Notes: generated from the letters alone by a model not told the origin. A stretch of DNA of 64,000 nucleotides from Lysinibacillus agricola (GCF_016638705.1 NZ_CP067341.1:561501-625500), one strand, 5' to 3'; shown: positions 24,750 through 33,780, counted from the first letter of the stretch. Translations and numbers: made by a program.

Positions 24750-26339
24750 ATGCTTAAAATAATGAAAATGGAATTTTTGCAATTAATAAGACAACCCATA
24801 TGGCCTACTATTTTTATTCTATTTATAATTGTTGCTATTTTTTTACCTCGAGCCAATATTACAGATCTAACCGTTATTCCTGGGATGGTTTATTTTATTA
24901 TGGTGATGACATTATTACTGTTTATATATGGTGCAGAGCGAGCACGACTAGAAATTAATCAACAGCTTGATGAAACCATTTCGGTAACTCCATTATTTCG
25001 AAAATATAATCGTAGCACATTGCTGTATTGGCTTGTCCTATCGTTATTAATTTATATTGTCTTTTATCTTGCGATAGTGGGGTATATAGGAATCGTTCAT
25101 CGAAGTATCACAGTTGACGGTGTGCTTGAATCGTTTACATATACATTGTTTTGTTGGTATATTCCCTTTTTCTATTCGATTATCCTTGGTTATGTTATTT
25201 ATAGTTGGCTCCCGAATATATATAGCTATTTAATGATCATTGGTGTATGGTTTTTAACAATGCCTTACAATTCGATGGTAGGGATTCTTCCGCGTGAATG
25301 GGGAGGGTGGCTAATCAATGGCGACCCTAATATTATAGAAATAAATTCTGTAAGCTTTTTAGAAAGCCTAGTGATCAATAATGGATATTATATCCAAAGA
25401 ATATTTATGTTCCTTATTGTAATTGCACTTTATCTATGGACAAGATATAAACGAAATTTGAAAATAAAGACCTTTTCCATTAGTCTTTTAGCTGTCTCGA
25501 TGTTAGTACCTATTTTTTCTCCGTATGTACCCTATATTACTGGAAAGGGTAGCTTGGATTTGGCTACAACATTGTCGCTAACAGAGGAGCAAAGTGTAAC
25601 GGTTTCTGAAGAGTATCAAATTAATAAATATACTTTTAATTTCAAACATGGGGCAAATAACCATGACCTTAAATATAGAGTAGCGATGGATATAACGTCT
25701 AATACAGATCATATTACGCTTGCATTGTTGCAAGATTTTCAGATTAACACTGTTACAATGAGTACATCTCCAATAAAAATGAAGCGCTTGGGACAGCTTG
25801 TACAATTAGAGCTACCTGAACGTAATGGCACAATAGAAATGGAGATTGAGACAAGTACTTATAGCCCGATTGGACCAACAACTGCTCAGCTAGTTGCAAC
25901 ATCTGCTTGGTATCCAATGCTGCCTTCCGAAGCACAAGACCCATATCATCATGGTGTTAAGGAAGACTATGAGCTGTATTGGGATTCCCCAATGCCTCAT
26001 CCAATTTTATCTAATTTAGATGAAAATACTGTAAATCATTGGGTAGGTAAAGCCTATGGTCCTACGATTTTAATGGGTAAATTCGATAAAATAGATAACT
26101 TAACGTATCCAAGCTACAAATCATTACAGCAAATTGATCCCTTGACTCATACTATCAATGAAGTAATGCAAAAAAATAATCAAGAATACAATGTCTCAGA
26201 AAAGCTTCCAACGCATCTTTATTATGCTCCTGTTTTTAATGGCATTCAGGCGAATCCCGATGAAGCCTATATAAATCCTGAGAGTTATTCAACAAGTGAT
26301 ATTTTCAATGCTTTTTATAGAGGGGAAGGTAATCAATAA
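24750..26339 (+). CDS. ABC-2-like membrane protein with large outer domain
   Basis: This 529-residue protein has six hydrophobic segments in residues 14-250 (near 18-32, 45-60, 92-112, 130-150, 155-172 and 212-228) and a seventh near 243-260. About 260 mostly beta-type extracytoplasmic residues follow. The N-terminal half resembles ABC-2 permeases; the C-terminal half looks like the non-catalytic N-terminal domain of M1 aminopeptidases, known to be fused to ABC-2 permeases in other bacteria, but no HExxH zinc motif follows. Its stop overlaps the ATPase start by one base (TAATG). It probably forms a transporter with the next two genes. The M1 likeness is a judgement by eye. Confidence 0.6.
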   Translation: MLKIMKMEFLQLIRQPIWPTIFILFIIVAIFLPRANITDLTVIPGMVYFIMVMTLLLFIYGAERARLEINQQLDETISVTPLFRKYNRSTLLYWLVLSLLIYIVFYLAIVGYIGIVHRSITVDGVLESFTYTLFCWYIPFFYSIILGYVIYSWLPNIYSYLMIIGVWFLTMPYNSMVGILPREWGGWLINGDPNIIEINSVSFLESLVINNGYYIQRIFMFLIVIALYLWTRYKRNLKIKTFSISLLAVSMLVPIFSPYVPYITGKGSLDLATTLSLTEEQSVTVSEEYQINKYTFNFKHGANNHDLKYRVAMDITSNTDHITLALLQDFQINTVTMSTSPIKMKRLGQLVQLELPERNGTIEMEIETSTYSPIGPTTAQLVATSAWYPMLPSEAQDPYHHGVKEDYELYWDSPMPHPILSNLDENTVNHWVGKAYGPTILMGKFDKIDNLTYPSYKSLQQIDPLTHTINEVMQKNNQEYNVSEKLPTHLYYAPVFNGIQANPDEAYINPESYSTSDIFNAFYRGEGNQ

Positions 26340-27205
26340 TGTTAAATATTCATGAACTATCGAAAAAGTTTGGAAAAAAGAAAGCGCTTCAGCCAACCTC
26401 GCTATCATTAAACAAAGGCATTGTCGGTTTATTGGGCCCAAATGGAGCTGGTAAAACTACATTTTTGCGTATCTTATCAACTTATTATGAAGCTGATACA
26501 GGCACAATTATGTTTAATGAGCTTGATTGGTCGAAAGATTTGGAAAAGGTACGTAAACATATTGGCTATCTACCACAGCATATAGGTGGGTTTCCTAACT
26601 TAACAGCGCGTGAATATTTGGAATATTTAGGTGTCCTTCGAGGGCTTGATACAAAACAGCTTGCTACAGATATTCCTGCTATTTTAAGAGAGGTTAACTT
26701 AGAGGAGAGGGTGGATGATCGGATTAAGTCATTTTCTGGTGGGATGCGACAAAGACTTGGTATTGCACAAGCCATTCTGCATAGCCCCGATGTATTGCTT
26801 GTCGATGAGCCTACAGCCGGCTTAGACCCTGAGGAGCGAATTCGTTTTAGAAATTTAATTAAACGATTAGGGAAAGAACGACTTGTCATTCTTTCCACGC
26901 ATATTACGGAAGATGTTGCTATGACATGTGACCAAGTTCTGCTTATGAAAAATGGCAGTATTGAGCAGTATGCATCTATTCAAGAAGTTACTCATCTTGC
27001 CAAGGGGAAGGTTTGGGCTTTAGAAATAGATTCAACAACATATGAGCAAGTTCGACAAAATACAGACATACTTATCACGCTAACTTCAAGAATGGATGAT
27101 GTGGTTGACCTACGCTTTATAGCATCGGATTCCATTCATCCACAGGCTACCCCTGTTAATCCTACCTTAGAGGAGGGATACATGGTTTGGTTAAACAAGA
27201 AATAA
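26339..27205 (+). CDS. ABC transporter ATP-binding protein
   Basis: This 288-residue ATPase has Walker A GPNGAGKTT (near residue 35), the signature FSGGMRQRLG (near 130), Walker B VLLVDEPTAGLDP (near 151) and the switch histidine in STHITED, so it is complete. A ~70-residue tail follows the core. It sits between two membrane proteins and overlaps both (one base upstream, 19 bases downstream), pointing to one translationally coupled transporter for export of, or immunity to, the secreted protein encoded at 24294. Confidence 0.88.
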   Translation: MLNIHELSKKFGKKKALQPTSLSLNKGIVGLLGPNGAGKTTFLRILSTYYEADTGTIMFNELDWSKDLEKVRKHIGYLPQHIGGFPNLTAREYLEYLGVLRGLDTKQLATDIPAILREVNLEERVDDRIKSFSGGMRQRLGIAQAILHSPDVLLVDEPTAGLDPEERIRFRNLIKRLGKERLVILSTHITEDVAMTCDQVLLMKNGSIEQYASIQEVTHLAKGKVWALEIDSTTYEQVRQNTDILITLTSRMDDVVDLRFIASDSIHPQATPVNPTLEEGYMVWLNKK

Positions 27206-27816
27206 TTTTTTGGCGCTTCTTATGGAAAATACAGTACAAGCTTATGATATTGCCAATCATCCTAATGTTGCTTGCTATTCTTAGCAAGGGATATGATGGG
27301 GATTTGCCGAATAATATATTAATATTTGTAGTATTTCCGTTGTTAATCTTGCCTATTATCGCGTTATTATACCAAATTGGCTCTATTCATCTTAAAGAAC
27401 TACTATTAACTTACCCATTACATAACTTTATTTTTGGATGGGTTCGACCAATTACATTAAGCATAATCTATGCAGCAGCTTTTGTTGTATCATTAACACT
27501 TACGAATCATTATACATTTGTAGAGTTAATGGCTGCTTTTATATCATCATTATTTTATATGATTTTAACAGCGTTTTTTCTTATACTTTTTAAAAATGTA
27601 GCAATGGGTGTTGCACTTCCTTTAGCTTATTTATTTTATGGGATGTTTACAACAGGTACAGGGCAAGGTTATTTTTATTTACTTCAATGGAGTAGAGCTA
27701 ATCCTGATATTTCACTTTATGATTGTATAATTGTACAAGGGATTGCAGCGCTTGGTTTTAGTTTGTGGGGTGTCTATTTATTGAAGCATCGAAATAAGTA
27801 TCACTGGTCATTATAA
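27187..27816 (+). CDS. Small membrane subunit of the ABC transporter
   Basis: This 209-residue protein has about six hydrophobic segments (near residues 17-32, 40-62, 85-105, 113-140, 147-160 and 185-202) and little else. A TTG start inside the end of the ATPase gene is placed seven bases behind GGAGGGA. It is too short for a full ABC-2 permease with an outer domain and probably pairs with the 529-residue subunit. No family is certain. Confidence 0.65.
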   Translation: MVKQEIIFWRFLWKIQYKLMILPIILMLLAILSKGYDGDLPNNILIFVVFPLLILPIIALLYQIGSIHLKELLLTYPLHNFIFGWVRPITLSIIYAAAFVVSLTLTNHYTFVELMAAFISSLFYMILTAFFLILFKNVAMGVALPLAYLFYGMFTTGTGQGYFYLLQWSRANPDISLYDCIIVQGIAALGFSLWGVYLLKHRNKYHWSL

Positions 27817-27835
27817 TCTTTTGCGTAATAGAGAG

Positions 27836-27870
27836 GCAGAGATGCTGTTGAATCAGTGTCTCTGCTTTTC
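27836..27870 (+). terminator. Terminator after the ABC operon
   Basis: GCAGAGA (27836-27842) pairs with TCTCTGC (27859-27865), with partial pairing inside, and TTTTC follows. Confidence 0.6.
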
Positions 27871-27917
27871 TATTTGTATCATGCTAAAAGTGAAGGATAG
27901 CGAGTCATGTAGGCCAA

Positions 27918-27965
27918 AGCACAAAGTCGATTCCGGACGTAATTATGCCACGGCATAATTGAGCT
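27918..27965. repeat. Dispersed hairpin repeat, copy 2
   Basis: TCCGGACGTAATTATGCC with CGGCATAATTGA repeats the second half of the element at 1411-1502, with changes on both arms that keep the hairpin (G-C and T-A covariation). No gene lies in the surrounding 27871-28147 stretch, which is otherwise AT-rich. Confidence 0.5.
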
Positions 27966-28147
27966 ATAACTACGTTTGAGGCATCTTAACCATGCCTATA
28001 AAATATAAGTTGAGGAATTATTTTTAAGTACTTTAAAATAAATATTTAATTTTTTTTTATTACTGTAACCTTTATTAGACTTAATTGTACTAATTAATAG
28101 AATCTAAAACTAAGAGCAAAAATGATTAGTAAGATTCACTTTCGCGA

Positions 28148-28190
28148 AAAGACCAGGACTCACTTCATTGCTGAGATCCTGGTCTTTTTG
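28148..28190. terminator. Hairpin between the convergent operons
   Basis: AAAGACCAGGA pairs perfectly with TCCTGGTCTTT; TTTTTG follows on the plus strand, a weaker T-run on the minus strand. It likely ends the minus-strand met operon and isolates the plus-strand genes. Confidence 0.75.
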
Positions 28191-28236
28191 TATTTGTTCC
28201 AAAACTGCTCTTAGCTCAGATAACAGCGATATCATT

Positions 28237-29388
28237 TTAAACATCTTTCAGCAATGTGATATCACGTAGTCCCTTGATAGATGTTGCCCCTGCTAGTGCG
28301 ATCGAAACTTTTAATTCATCATATAAATTCGTCATTACTTTTTCGACTCCTTGCTGTCCTTCTAATGCAAGGCCGTAGACGAAGGGACGACCAATGGCAA
28401 CAGCATCTGCTCCTAAAGCGAGTGCCTTAAGAGCATCCATACCACGATACACACCGCTATCTAAAATAACAGGGATTTGTCCGTTTACAACTTTCACAAT
28501 GTTAGGAAGAGCATCAAGTGAACCAATTACGCCATCCAATTGGCGACCACCATGGTTTGATACGATAATACCGTCAATGCCGTTTTCTATAGCTAGCTTT
28601 GCGTCTTCTGGATGTAAGATTCCCTTCAGTAATATAGGGAGATTAGAACGGCGCTTTAATTCACGTACATTCTCCCAATTTAATGTCGGGTGGAAAATAT
28701 TTTGCAAAACGCCCTGTACATATGACTCGAATGAATCATCTGGTAAGGAAGCAGTAAAAACAGGATCATTCATATAGTTTCCTCGTGCATACCCAAGTTT
28801 TAAAGGTGAAAATTGATTGCGAACATCTTCTTCACGCCAGCCAAGCATGACGGTATCTACAGTTAAAACAATTGCCTCAAAACCAGCAGCCTCGGCTCGA
28901 GCGGCCATGCTATAGGCAATTTCCTCATTTGTTGACCAATATAATTGAAACCATTTAGTAGCAGTGGGGGCTGTTTGTGCCACATCCTCAAGTGCATAGC
29001 TTGAAACTGTACTTTGAATATAAGGAATTTTTAACTGATCAGCTGCACGTGCAACGGCAAGCTCTCCTTCGTCATGCGCCATTTTGTTCATGCCGACAGG
29101 GGCAAATAAGAACGGCGTTGGATGTACTTTTCCGAACAGTTCAATCGACGTATCAATACTTGAAACATCCTGTAAAAAGCGAGGAGTAATTGAGTATTTT
29201 TCAAAGGCTGCACGGTTATTTCGTAATGTTTGCTCACCACCAGCACCTGAACGGATGTAACCAAACGGACCAGCTTCCATTTTTTCTGCAACTGCCTTTT
29301 CTAAATCTGCAAAGCAAATAGGGAAGGGGGCTTGTGCATTTATATTTTTTAACAGTAGATCGCTATGTGTTGTCTTTGTCATCGTCAT
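28237..29388 (-). CDS. FMN-dependent alpha-hydroxy-acid oxidase (lactate oxidase/monooxygenase-like)
   Basis: This 383-residue enzyme of the (S)-2-hydroxy-acid oxidase family oxidises an L-2-hydroxy acid to the keto acid with FMN. The barrel motifs are visible: FLFAPVGMNKMAH, STVSSY, WFQLYW, TVDTVMLGWREEDVRN, then the FMN lysine in ILLKGILHPEDA, the active-site histidine and arginine in VSNHGGRQLDG, and the phosphate-binding GVYRGMDALKALALGADAVAIGRP. Length and the TVDTVMLGWREEDVRN insert resemble lactate 2-monooxygenase. It starts eight bases after metI ends and so is probably the fourth gene of the S-box operon, suggesting a methylthio-hydroxybutyrate substrate rather than lactate. That link is inferred. 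Confidence 0.85.
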   Translation of the reverse strand: MTMTKTTHSDLLLKNINAQAPFPICFADLEKAVAEKMEAGPFGYIRSGAGGEQTLRNNRAAFEKYSITPRFLQDVSSIDTSIELFGKVHPTPFLFAPVGMNKMAHDEGELAVARAADQLKIPYIQSTVSSYALEDVAQTAPTATKWFQLYWSTNEEIAYSMAARAEAAGFEAIVLTVDTVMLGWREEDVRNQFSPLKLGYARGNYMNDPVFTASLPDDSFESYVQGVLQNIFHPTLNWENVRELKRRSNLPILLKGILHPEDAKLAIENGIDGIIVSNHGGRQLDGVIGSLDALPNIVKVVNGQIPVILDSGVYRGMDALKALALGADAVAIGRPFVYGLALEGQQGVEKVMTNLYDELKVSIALAGATSIKGLRDITLLKDV

Positions 29389-29395
29389 CCTCCTA

Positions 29396-30067
29396 CTAAT
29401 CTTTCTTTAGTTTCGCAGCAAAGCGGTTACCTATTGATTGAATAATCTGAACAAGGATGATTAAGATAAACACTGTCGCATACATCACATCGACCTCATA
29501 GCGTAAATGACCGTAACGATATGCGAGATCACCTAAACCGCCAGCACCAACCATTCCTGCCATTGCCGTTGCTCCAATAAGACCTATTGTGGCAATTGTT
29601 AAGCCTAAAATTATGGATGGGCGTGCTTCGCGTAATAAGACGTTCCAAATAATGTGACGACGTTTAATACCCATTGCTGTATAAGCTTCCACAACACCTG
29701 GATCAACTTCTAAAAGTGCCGTTTCCATAAGTCGCGCAATATAAGGCGCTGTATAAACAACAAGCGGCACAATAACACCTTTTACACCAATAGTTGTGCC
29801 AACGATTAGCTTCGTGAACGGTAAAATGAAGAATAGCAAAATAATGAATGGTACCGAGCGAATAATATTAATAAATAAATTGGAAAATTGATAGAGAAAT
29901 TTATTTTCAAACGATTGCCCCGGGCGAGTTAAAACGATTAAAAGCCCTAAAGGAATCCCAATTAAAATAGAAAAGAATAATGAAATCCCGACCATTTGGA
30001 AGGTTTCGATAATAGACTTTCCAATAACATCTGACCAGTCTGCAAAGAAGCTTTGAATGCTATTCAT
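29396..30067 (-). CDS. metI: Methionine ABC transporter permease MetI/MetP
   Basis: This 223-residue permease has five hydrophobic segments. The ABC coupling motif appears as EAYTAMGIKRRHIIWNVLLREARPSIILG (near residues 125-153). Length and order fit MetI/MetP. It overlaps metN by eight bases and is followed after eight bases by the hydroxy-acid oxidase. It forms the membrane channel for methionine (and often D-methionine or methionine analogues). Confidence 0.9.
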   Translation of the reverse strand: MNSIQSFFADWSDVIGKSIIETFQMVGISLFFSILIGIPLGLLIVLTRPGQSFENKFLYQFSNLFINIIRSVPFIILLFFILPFTKLIVGTTIGVKGVIVPLVVYTAPYIARLMETALLEVDPGVVEAYTAMGIKRRHIIWNVLLREARPSIILGLTIATIGLIGATAMAGMVGAGGLGDLAYRYGHLRYEVDVMYATVFILIILVQIIQSIGNRFAAKLKKD

Positions 30068-31085
30068 TTAATTCGCCTCCTAATTCCTCAACAGCTACTC
30101 CGTTTTCTGTAAAATAATTGAGTGCTTTTTCTACGACATGAGCCTCACCGTGTAAATGCACGACAATATTACCGACAATGCCGTTTTTTAATTCAATGAT
30201 ATTAGCTGTTAAGATATTTGGTTGTACATCATAAACTTTGCTCACTTCTGCAAGTAAAGGTTTCCCAGTACTTTCACCAAGGAATGTTAAACGAATCACA
30301 CTTCCTGAGACATTTAATTGCTTGATAAGGGAAGGCGATAAATTGCGTTGAGAAATGGTATTTAAAAACTTACGTGTCGTTAAATGCTGAGGCTTCGAAA
30401 ATAGTTCTATAGCAGAGCCATATTCTACAACCTTCCCTGATTCAAGAACGGATACATCATCGCAAATTTTTTGAATAACATTCATTTCATGTGTAATGAG
30501 TAAAATAGTGATGCCGAGCTCACGATTAATTTTCAAGAGAAGCTCAAGAATAGCGTCAGTTGTTTCAGGATCGAGAGCACTCGTCGCTTCATCACTGAGC
30601 AAAATCTCAGGCTCTTGGGCAAGGGCACGTGCAATAGCGACCCGCTGCTTTTGACCACCTGAAAGCTGGCTAGGATAGCTATCTAATTTCTCTGTTAAGC
30701 CAACAATTTCTGCATATTGTGCAACGCGATTTTTCACTTCAGAGTCGTTATAGCCTAGAAGCTTTAATGGTACCGCGATATTGTTGTAAACAGTCGCTGT
30801 TTTCAAGAGATTAAAATGCTGGAAGATCATCCCGATTTTTTGACGTGTTTTGCGAAGGTCATTTAGAGAAAGGGAAGTAATATCTACATTGTCGATCAAT
30901 ACTTTTCCTGTTGTTGGTCGCTCTAATAAATTAACACAGCGAATAAGAGTACTTTTTCCTGCACCGCTGTAGCCAATAACTCCATGAATTTCACCTTTTT
31001 TGACATGCAAGTTAATACCATCTACTGCTTTGACGATACCTTTTTTAGTTTTAAATTCTTTTGTTATATTTTCTAATTGAATCAT
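30060..31085 (-). CDS. metN: Methionine ABC transporter ATP-binding protein MetN
   Basis: This 341-residue ATPase has Walker A GYSGAGKST (near residue 38), the signature LSGGQKQRVA (near residue 140), Walker B ILLSDEATSALDP and the switch histidine in ITHEMN. The last ~80 residues (IRLTFLGESTGKPLLAEVSK...) are the ACT-like NIL domain that binds methionine and inhibits transport when methionine is plentiful. Together these identify MetN. It overlaps metI and lies 103 bases after metQ, a gap holding a small hairpin. Confidence 0.93.
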   Translation of the reverse strand: MIQLENITKEFKTKKGIVKAVDGINLHVKKGEIHGVIGYSGAGKSTLIRCVNLLERPTTGKVLIDNVDITSLSLNDLRKTRQKIGMIFQHFNLLKTATVYNNIAVPLKLLGYNDSEVKNRVAQYAEIVGLTEKLDSYPSQLSGGQKQRVAIARALAQEPEILLSDEATSALDPETTDAILELLLKINRELGITILLITHEMNVIQKICDDVSVLESGKVVEYGSAIELFSKPQHLTTRKFLNTISQRNLSPSLIKQLNVSGSVIRLTFLGESTGKPLLAEVSKVYDVQPNILTANIIELKNGIVGNIVVHLHGEAHVVEKALNYFTENGVAVEELGGELNE

Positions 31086-31188
31086 ACTGTGATATCTCCT
31101 TTCTAAGCCCTTCTTAAAGCAAGAATCTGCTAGTTTTCCGTAGAAGTCTCGCAGATCCTCGATTGTATGAAAGGTCCTTAATCGTCAC

Positions 31189-32022
31189 TTACCAGCCCGG
31201 AATAACAGAACCCTTGAATTCTTCTTCAATAAATTTGCGTACTTCATCAGATTGATAAGCTTCAACGAATTTTTTGATCGTTGGGTCATCTTCGTTTTCA
31301 GCACGGACTGCAATGTAATTCACATAAGGAGAGTCAGTAGATTCTAAAAGGATGGAATCTTTTTTAGGATTAATGCCAGCATCAAGAGCAAAGTTCGTAT
31401 TAATAGCTGCCACATCTACTTCACTAAGCTGCTTAGGAATTTGTGCAGCCTCCAATTCAATGAATTTGAAATTCTTTTTGTTTTCTTCCACATCGCGAAT
31501 AGATGCTGTTAAGTCTGCACCTTCTTTTAATTTAATGATGCCTGCTTCTTGAAGGACAAATAGAGCACGAGCCCCGTTTGTTGGATCATTTGGTAATCCG
31601 AATGTTGCACCATCAGGAATCTCATCGAATGATTTATATTTCTCAGAGTATAAGCCCATAGGATTTAAAATTGTTTTTCCTACTGGCACTAAATCTGTTT
31701 TGTGATCTTTGTTAAATGCGTCGAGGAATGGCTTGTGTTGATAGCTGTTTACATCAAGATCACCCTCGGCTAACGATGTATTTGGTAAAACATAATCAGA
31801 GAACGTTTTTAGTTCAACCTCTAAGCCATTTTCTTTGGCAACTTTTGCAACAATCTCTGTAATTTGTTCGTGTGGACCAGAAGTCACACCCACTACAATT
31901 TTATTTTCATTAATAGCCTTATCTTGACTATCTTTACTGTCTTCTTTAGTACCGCAGCCTACTAATGCTGCTACCAATGTGAGACTCGCTAAACCTAGTA
32001 AAAATTTGTTTTTCTTTTTCAT
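31189..32022 (-). CDS. metQ: Methionine-binding lipoprotein MetQ
   Basis: This 277-residue substrate-binding protein of the NlpA family has a lipoprotein signal peptide ending L-V-G-C (Cys23). The family pattern follows: VGVTSGPHEQI, LPNTSLAEGDLDVNSYQHKPFLDAFN, GLPNDPTNGARALFVLQ, AAINTNFALDAG. It captures methionine outside the cell for MetNI. GGAGGTTTTCTC precedes the ATG. It is the first gene behind the SAM riboswitch. Confidence 0.92.
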   Translation of the reverse strand: MKKKNKFLLGLASLTLVAALVGCGTKEDSKDSQDKAINENKIVVGVTSGPHEQITEIVAKVAKENGLEVELKTFSDYVLPNTSLAEGDLDVNSYQHKPFLDAFNKDHKTDLVPVGKTILNPMGLYSEKYKSFDEIPDGATFGLPNDPTNGARALFVLQEAGIIKLKEGADLTASIRDVEENKKNFKFIELEAAQIPKQLSEVDVAAINTNFALDAGINPKKDSILLESTDSPYVNYIAVRAENEDDPTIKKFVEAYQSDEVRKFIEEEFKGSVIPGW

Positions 32023-32059
32023 GAGAAAACCTCCAATGTTGTTTTATCGGTAGTTAAAA

Positions 32060-32217
32060 ATAAAAAAAACTCTCTTATAAACTAAGAGAGGCTCATGAAA
32101 AAACGTCCTCTCTTATCTATCAAACGATGATCGTTTGCAGGATTTAGCACCTTCCTTAAAAAAAGGAGGTTGCCGAGCTTCATAGGGCCAGTCCCTCAGC
32201 TACTCTTGATAAGAGAT
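32060..32217 (-). promoter_or_regulatory. SAM-I (S-box) riboswitch with terminator
   Basis: On the minus strand the classic S-box order is present: CTCTTATCAAGAG with AGCTGAGGGACTGGCCC and ATGAAGCTCGGCAACC, then AAGGTGCTAAATCCTGCA, and the closing GATAAGAGAGG (aptamer about 32106-32217). The expression platform is CTCTCTTA with TAAGAGAG followed by TTTTTTTT (32060-32095). High S-adenosylmethionine should stop transcription before metQ. Confidence 0.95.
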
Positions 32218-32249
32218 TTATAATATTTTTTTGTAAATCCGATAGAACT

Positions 32250-32278
32250 AATATAAATTATTGGTTATGGTAAGTCAA
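32250..32278 (-). promoter_or_regulatory. Promoter of the S-box met operon
   Basis: On the minus strand TTGACT (32273-32278) and TATATT (32250-32255) are 17 bases apart, about 33 bases ahead of the riboswitch aptamer. Confidence 0.75.
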
Positions 32279-32336
32279 TGGAATTTTTGAAATTTTTTAT
32301 TTTATTATAATATTTCATCAAGGAAGAAGGCTTGGA

Positions 32337-32480
32337 ATGTCAGTGAGAGTCAACTATGGTGTGGGTTCATTTGGAAGGATTATTAGTGCACTATTAGGGT
32401 GTTGTGTCCGGCGGAATGTTGTTATCACAGCTGATGTTGTTCTAGCAGAAGTACAGGGGATTCAGCATATTCGACAGTAA
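32337..32480 (+). CDS. Possible 47-residue ORF
   Basis: An ATG at 32337 behind AGGAAGAAGG opens a 47-codon frame starting MSVRVNYGVGSFGRI and containing VVITADVVLAEVQGIQHIRQ. It lies alone, divergent from the met operon. The text looks protein-like but too short to place; it could be a remnant of a longer enzyme gene. Confidence 0.3.
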   Translation: MSVRVNYGVGSFGRIISALLGCCVRRNVVITADVVLAEVQGIQHIRQ

Positions 32481-32545
32481 ACGGGGCATGTCCAATGTTA
32501 TCCGCTAGAAGAAGGGCTAGAGCTACCAAGGAAGATAATGAGATG

Positions 32546-32589
32546 AAAAAACTGTCCCATAGCAAGTGTGAGCTAATGGGACAGTTTTT
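32546..32589. terminator. Terminator of mtnE (bidirectional)
   Basis: AAAAAACTGTCCCAT pairs with ATGGGACAGTTTTT; both sides have runs suited to termination. On the minus strand it lies 22 bases after the mtnE stop codon. Confidence 0.85.
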
Positions 32590-32610
32590 GGATAGAGGGA
32601 AATCAAATAC

Positions 32611-33780
32611 TTATGCGTTAAATAAGTTTAATTTTTCAATTCTACTGATCGCTTCGCGTAAGCGTTCTTCACTAACAAGTAAACCGACCCGCACATAGCC
32701 TTCACCATATTCACCGAAACCATTACCTGCCGCTACTGCGATATCAGCTTTGTCGAGTAATACATCAGCAAACTGCTCGCTTGTATAACCTAATGGAACA
32801 GGGAGCCATGCAAAGAAAGAGCCCTTCGGTGCGGTTACTTGCCAACCAATTCGCTGTGCTTCCTCGATCAGAACATTTCGTCGACGCTCATAAGTCGCTC
32901 TTAGCTCATCCGCGCAATTCTGAGATGCTGTAAGGGCAACCGCTGCTGCTTGTTGCACAGCAGGGAATTGACTACAAAATAGATGATCTTGAATAAGATT
33001 AATAGCCGCAATAATATCAGCGTTACCAACTGCAAAACCAATGCGCCAGCCTGCCATATTATACGTTTTAGATAAAGTATACATTTCGATGCCGACCTCT
33101 TTGGCACCTTCTGCTTGCAGGAAGCTATTAGGTTTATTGCCGTCAAATCCAATTGCTCCGTAAGCGAAATCATGTGAGACGATAATGTTGTGCTCTTTAG
33201 CAAAGCGCACTGTTTCCTCGAAAAATTCAAGTGTTGCAGTGCCGCCAGTTGGGTTATTCGGGTAATTTAAATAAAGAAGCTTAGCCTTTTCTTTTACGTC
33301 ATCGGATAAAGCATGATAATCAGGCAGAAAATTATTTTTTGCAAAAAGCGGCATGACTTCAAAATTAACATCACCTAATACAACACCTGATAAGTAATCA
33401 GGATAGCCAGGATCAGGCAAAAGCATTGTATCGCCAGGATTTAAAACGGCTAACGGTAGCTCGACAAGTCCGATTTTCGTACCACCAAGAATAGCGATCT
33501 CTGTTTCAGGGTCGATGTCAACGTTGTATTCACGTTTGTAGAAGTCTGCGGCTGCTTGACGTAATTCTGCTATGCCACGGAATGGAGAATATTTATGATT
33601 TTGAGGATTTTCAGCTGCCTCCTGTAATGCTTTTATAATGTGTTGAGGAGTGGGCTGATCTGGATTGCCTTGACCGAGATTGATAACATCGCGCCCTTCT
33701 GCTAAAGCAGTATTCACTTTTTGGACCAATGCTGCAAAAAATTGAGTCGGGAGTTGCTGTAGTTTTTTTGAGAATTCCAT
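32611..33780 (-). CDS. mtnE: Methionine aminotransferase of the salvage pathway (MtnE-like)
   Basis: This 389-residue class I PLP aminotransferase converts 4-methylthio-2-oxobutanoate (KMTB) to methionine with an amino donor. From memory it reads closely like B. subtilis MtnE (YkrV): DVINLGQGNPDQPTP, KYSPFRG, LYLNYPNNPTG, HDFAYGAIGFDG, the PLP lysine in YTLSKTYNMAGWRIGFAVGN, and FFAWLPVP. I start at 33780 because AAGGTGA is well spaced there; 13 codons of upstream frame are probably untranslated. The other mtn genes are not in the window. It lies next to the methionine uptake operon. The prophage ends just upstream of its promoter. Confidence 0.88.
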   Translation of the reverse strand: MEFSKKLQQLPTQFFAALVQKVNTALAEGRDVINLGQGNPDQPTPQHIIKALQEAAENPQNHKYSPFRGIAELRQAAADFYKREYNVDIDPETEIAILGGTKIGLVELPLAVLNPGDTMLLPDPGYPDYLSGVVLGDVNFEVMPLFAKNNFLPDYHALSDDVKEKAKLLYLNYPNNPTGGTATLEFFEETVRFAKEHNIIVSHDFAYGAIGFDGNKPNSFLQAEGAKEVGIEMYTLSKTYNMAGWRIGFAVGNADIIAAINLIQDHLFCSQFPAVQQAAAVALTASQNCADELRATYERRRNVLIEEAQRIGWQVTAPKGSFFAWLPVPLGYTSEQFADVLLDKADIAVAAGNGFGEYGEGYVRVGLLVSEERLREAISRIEKLNLFNA

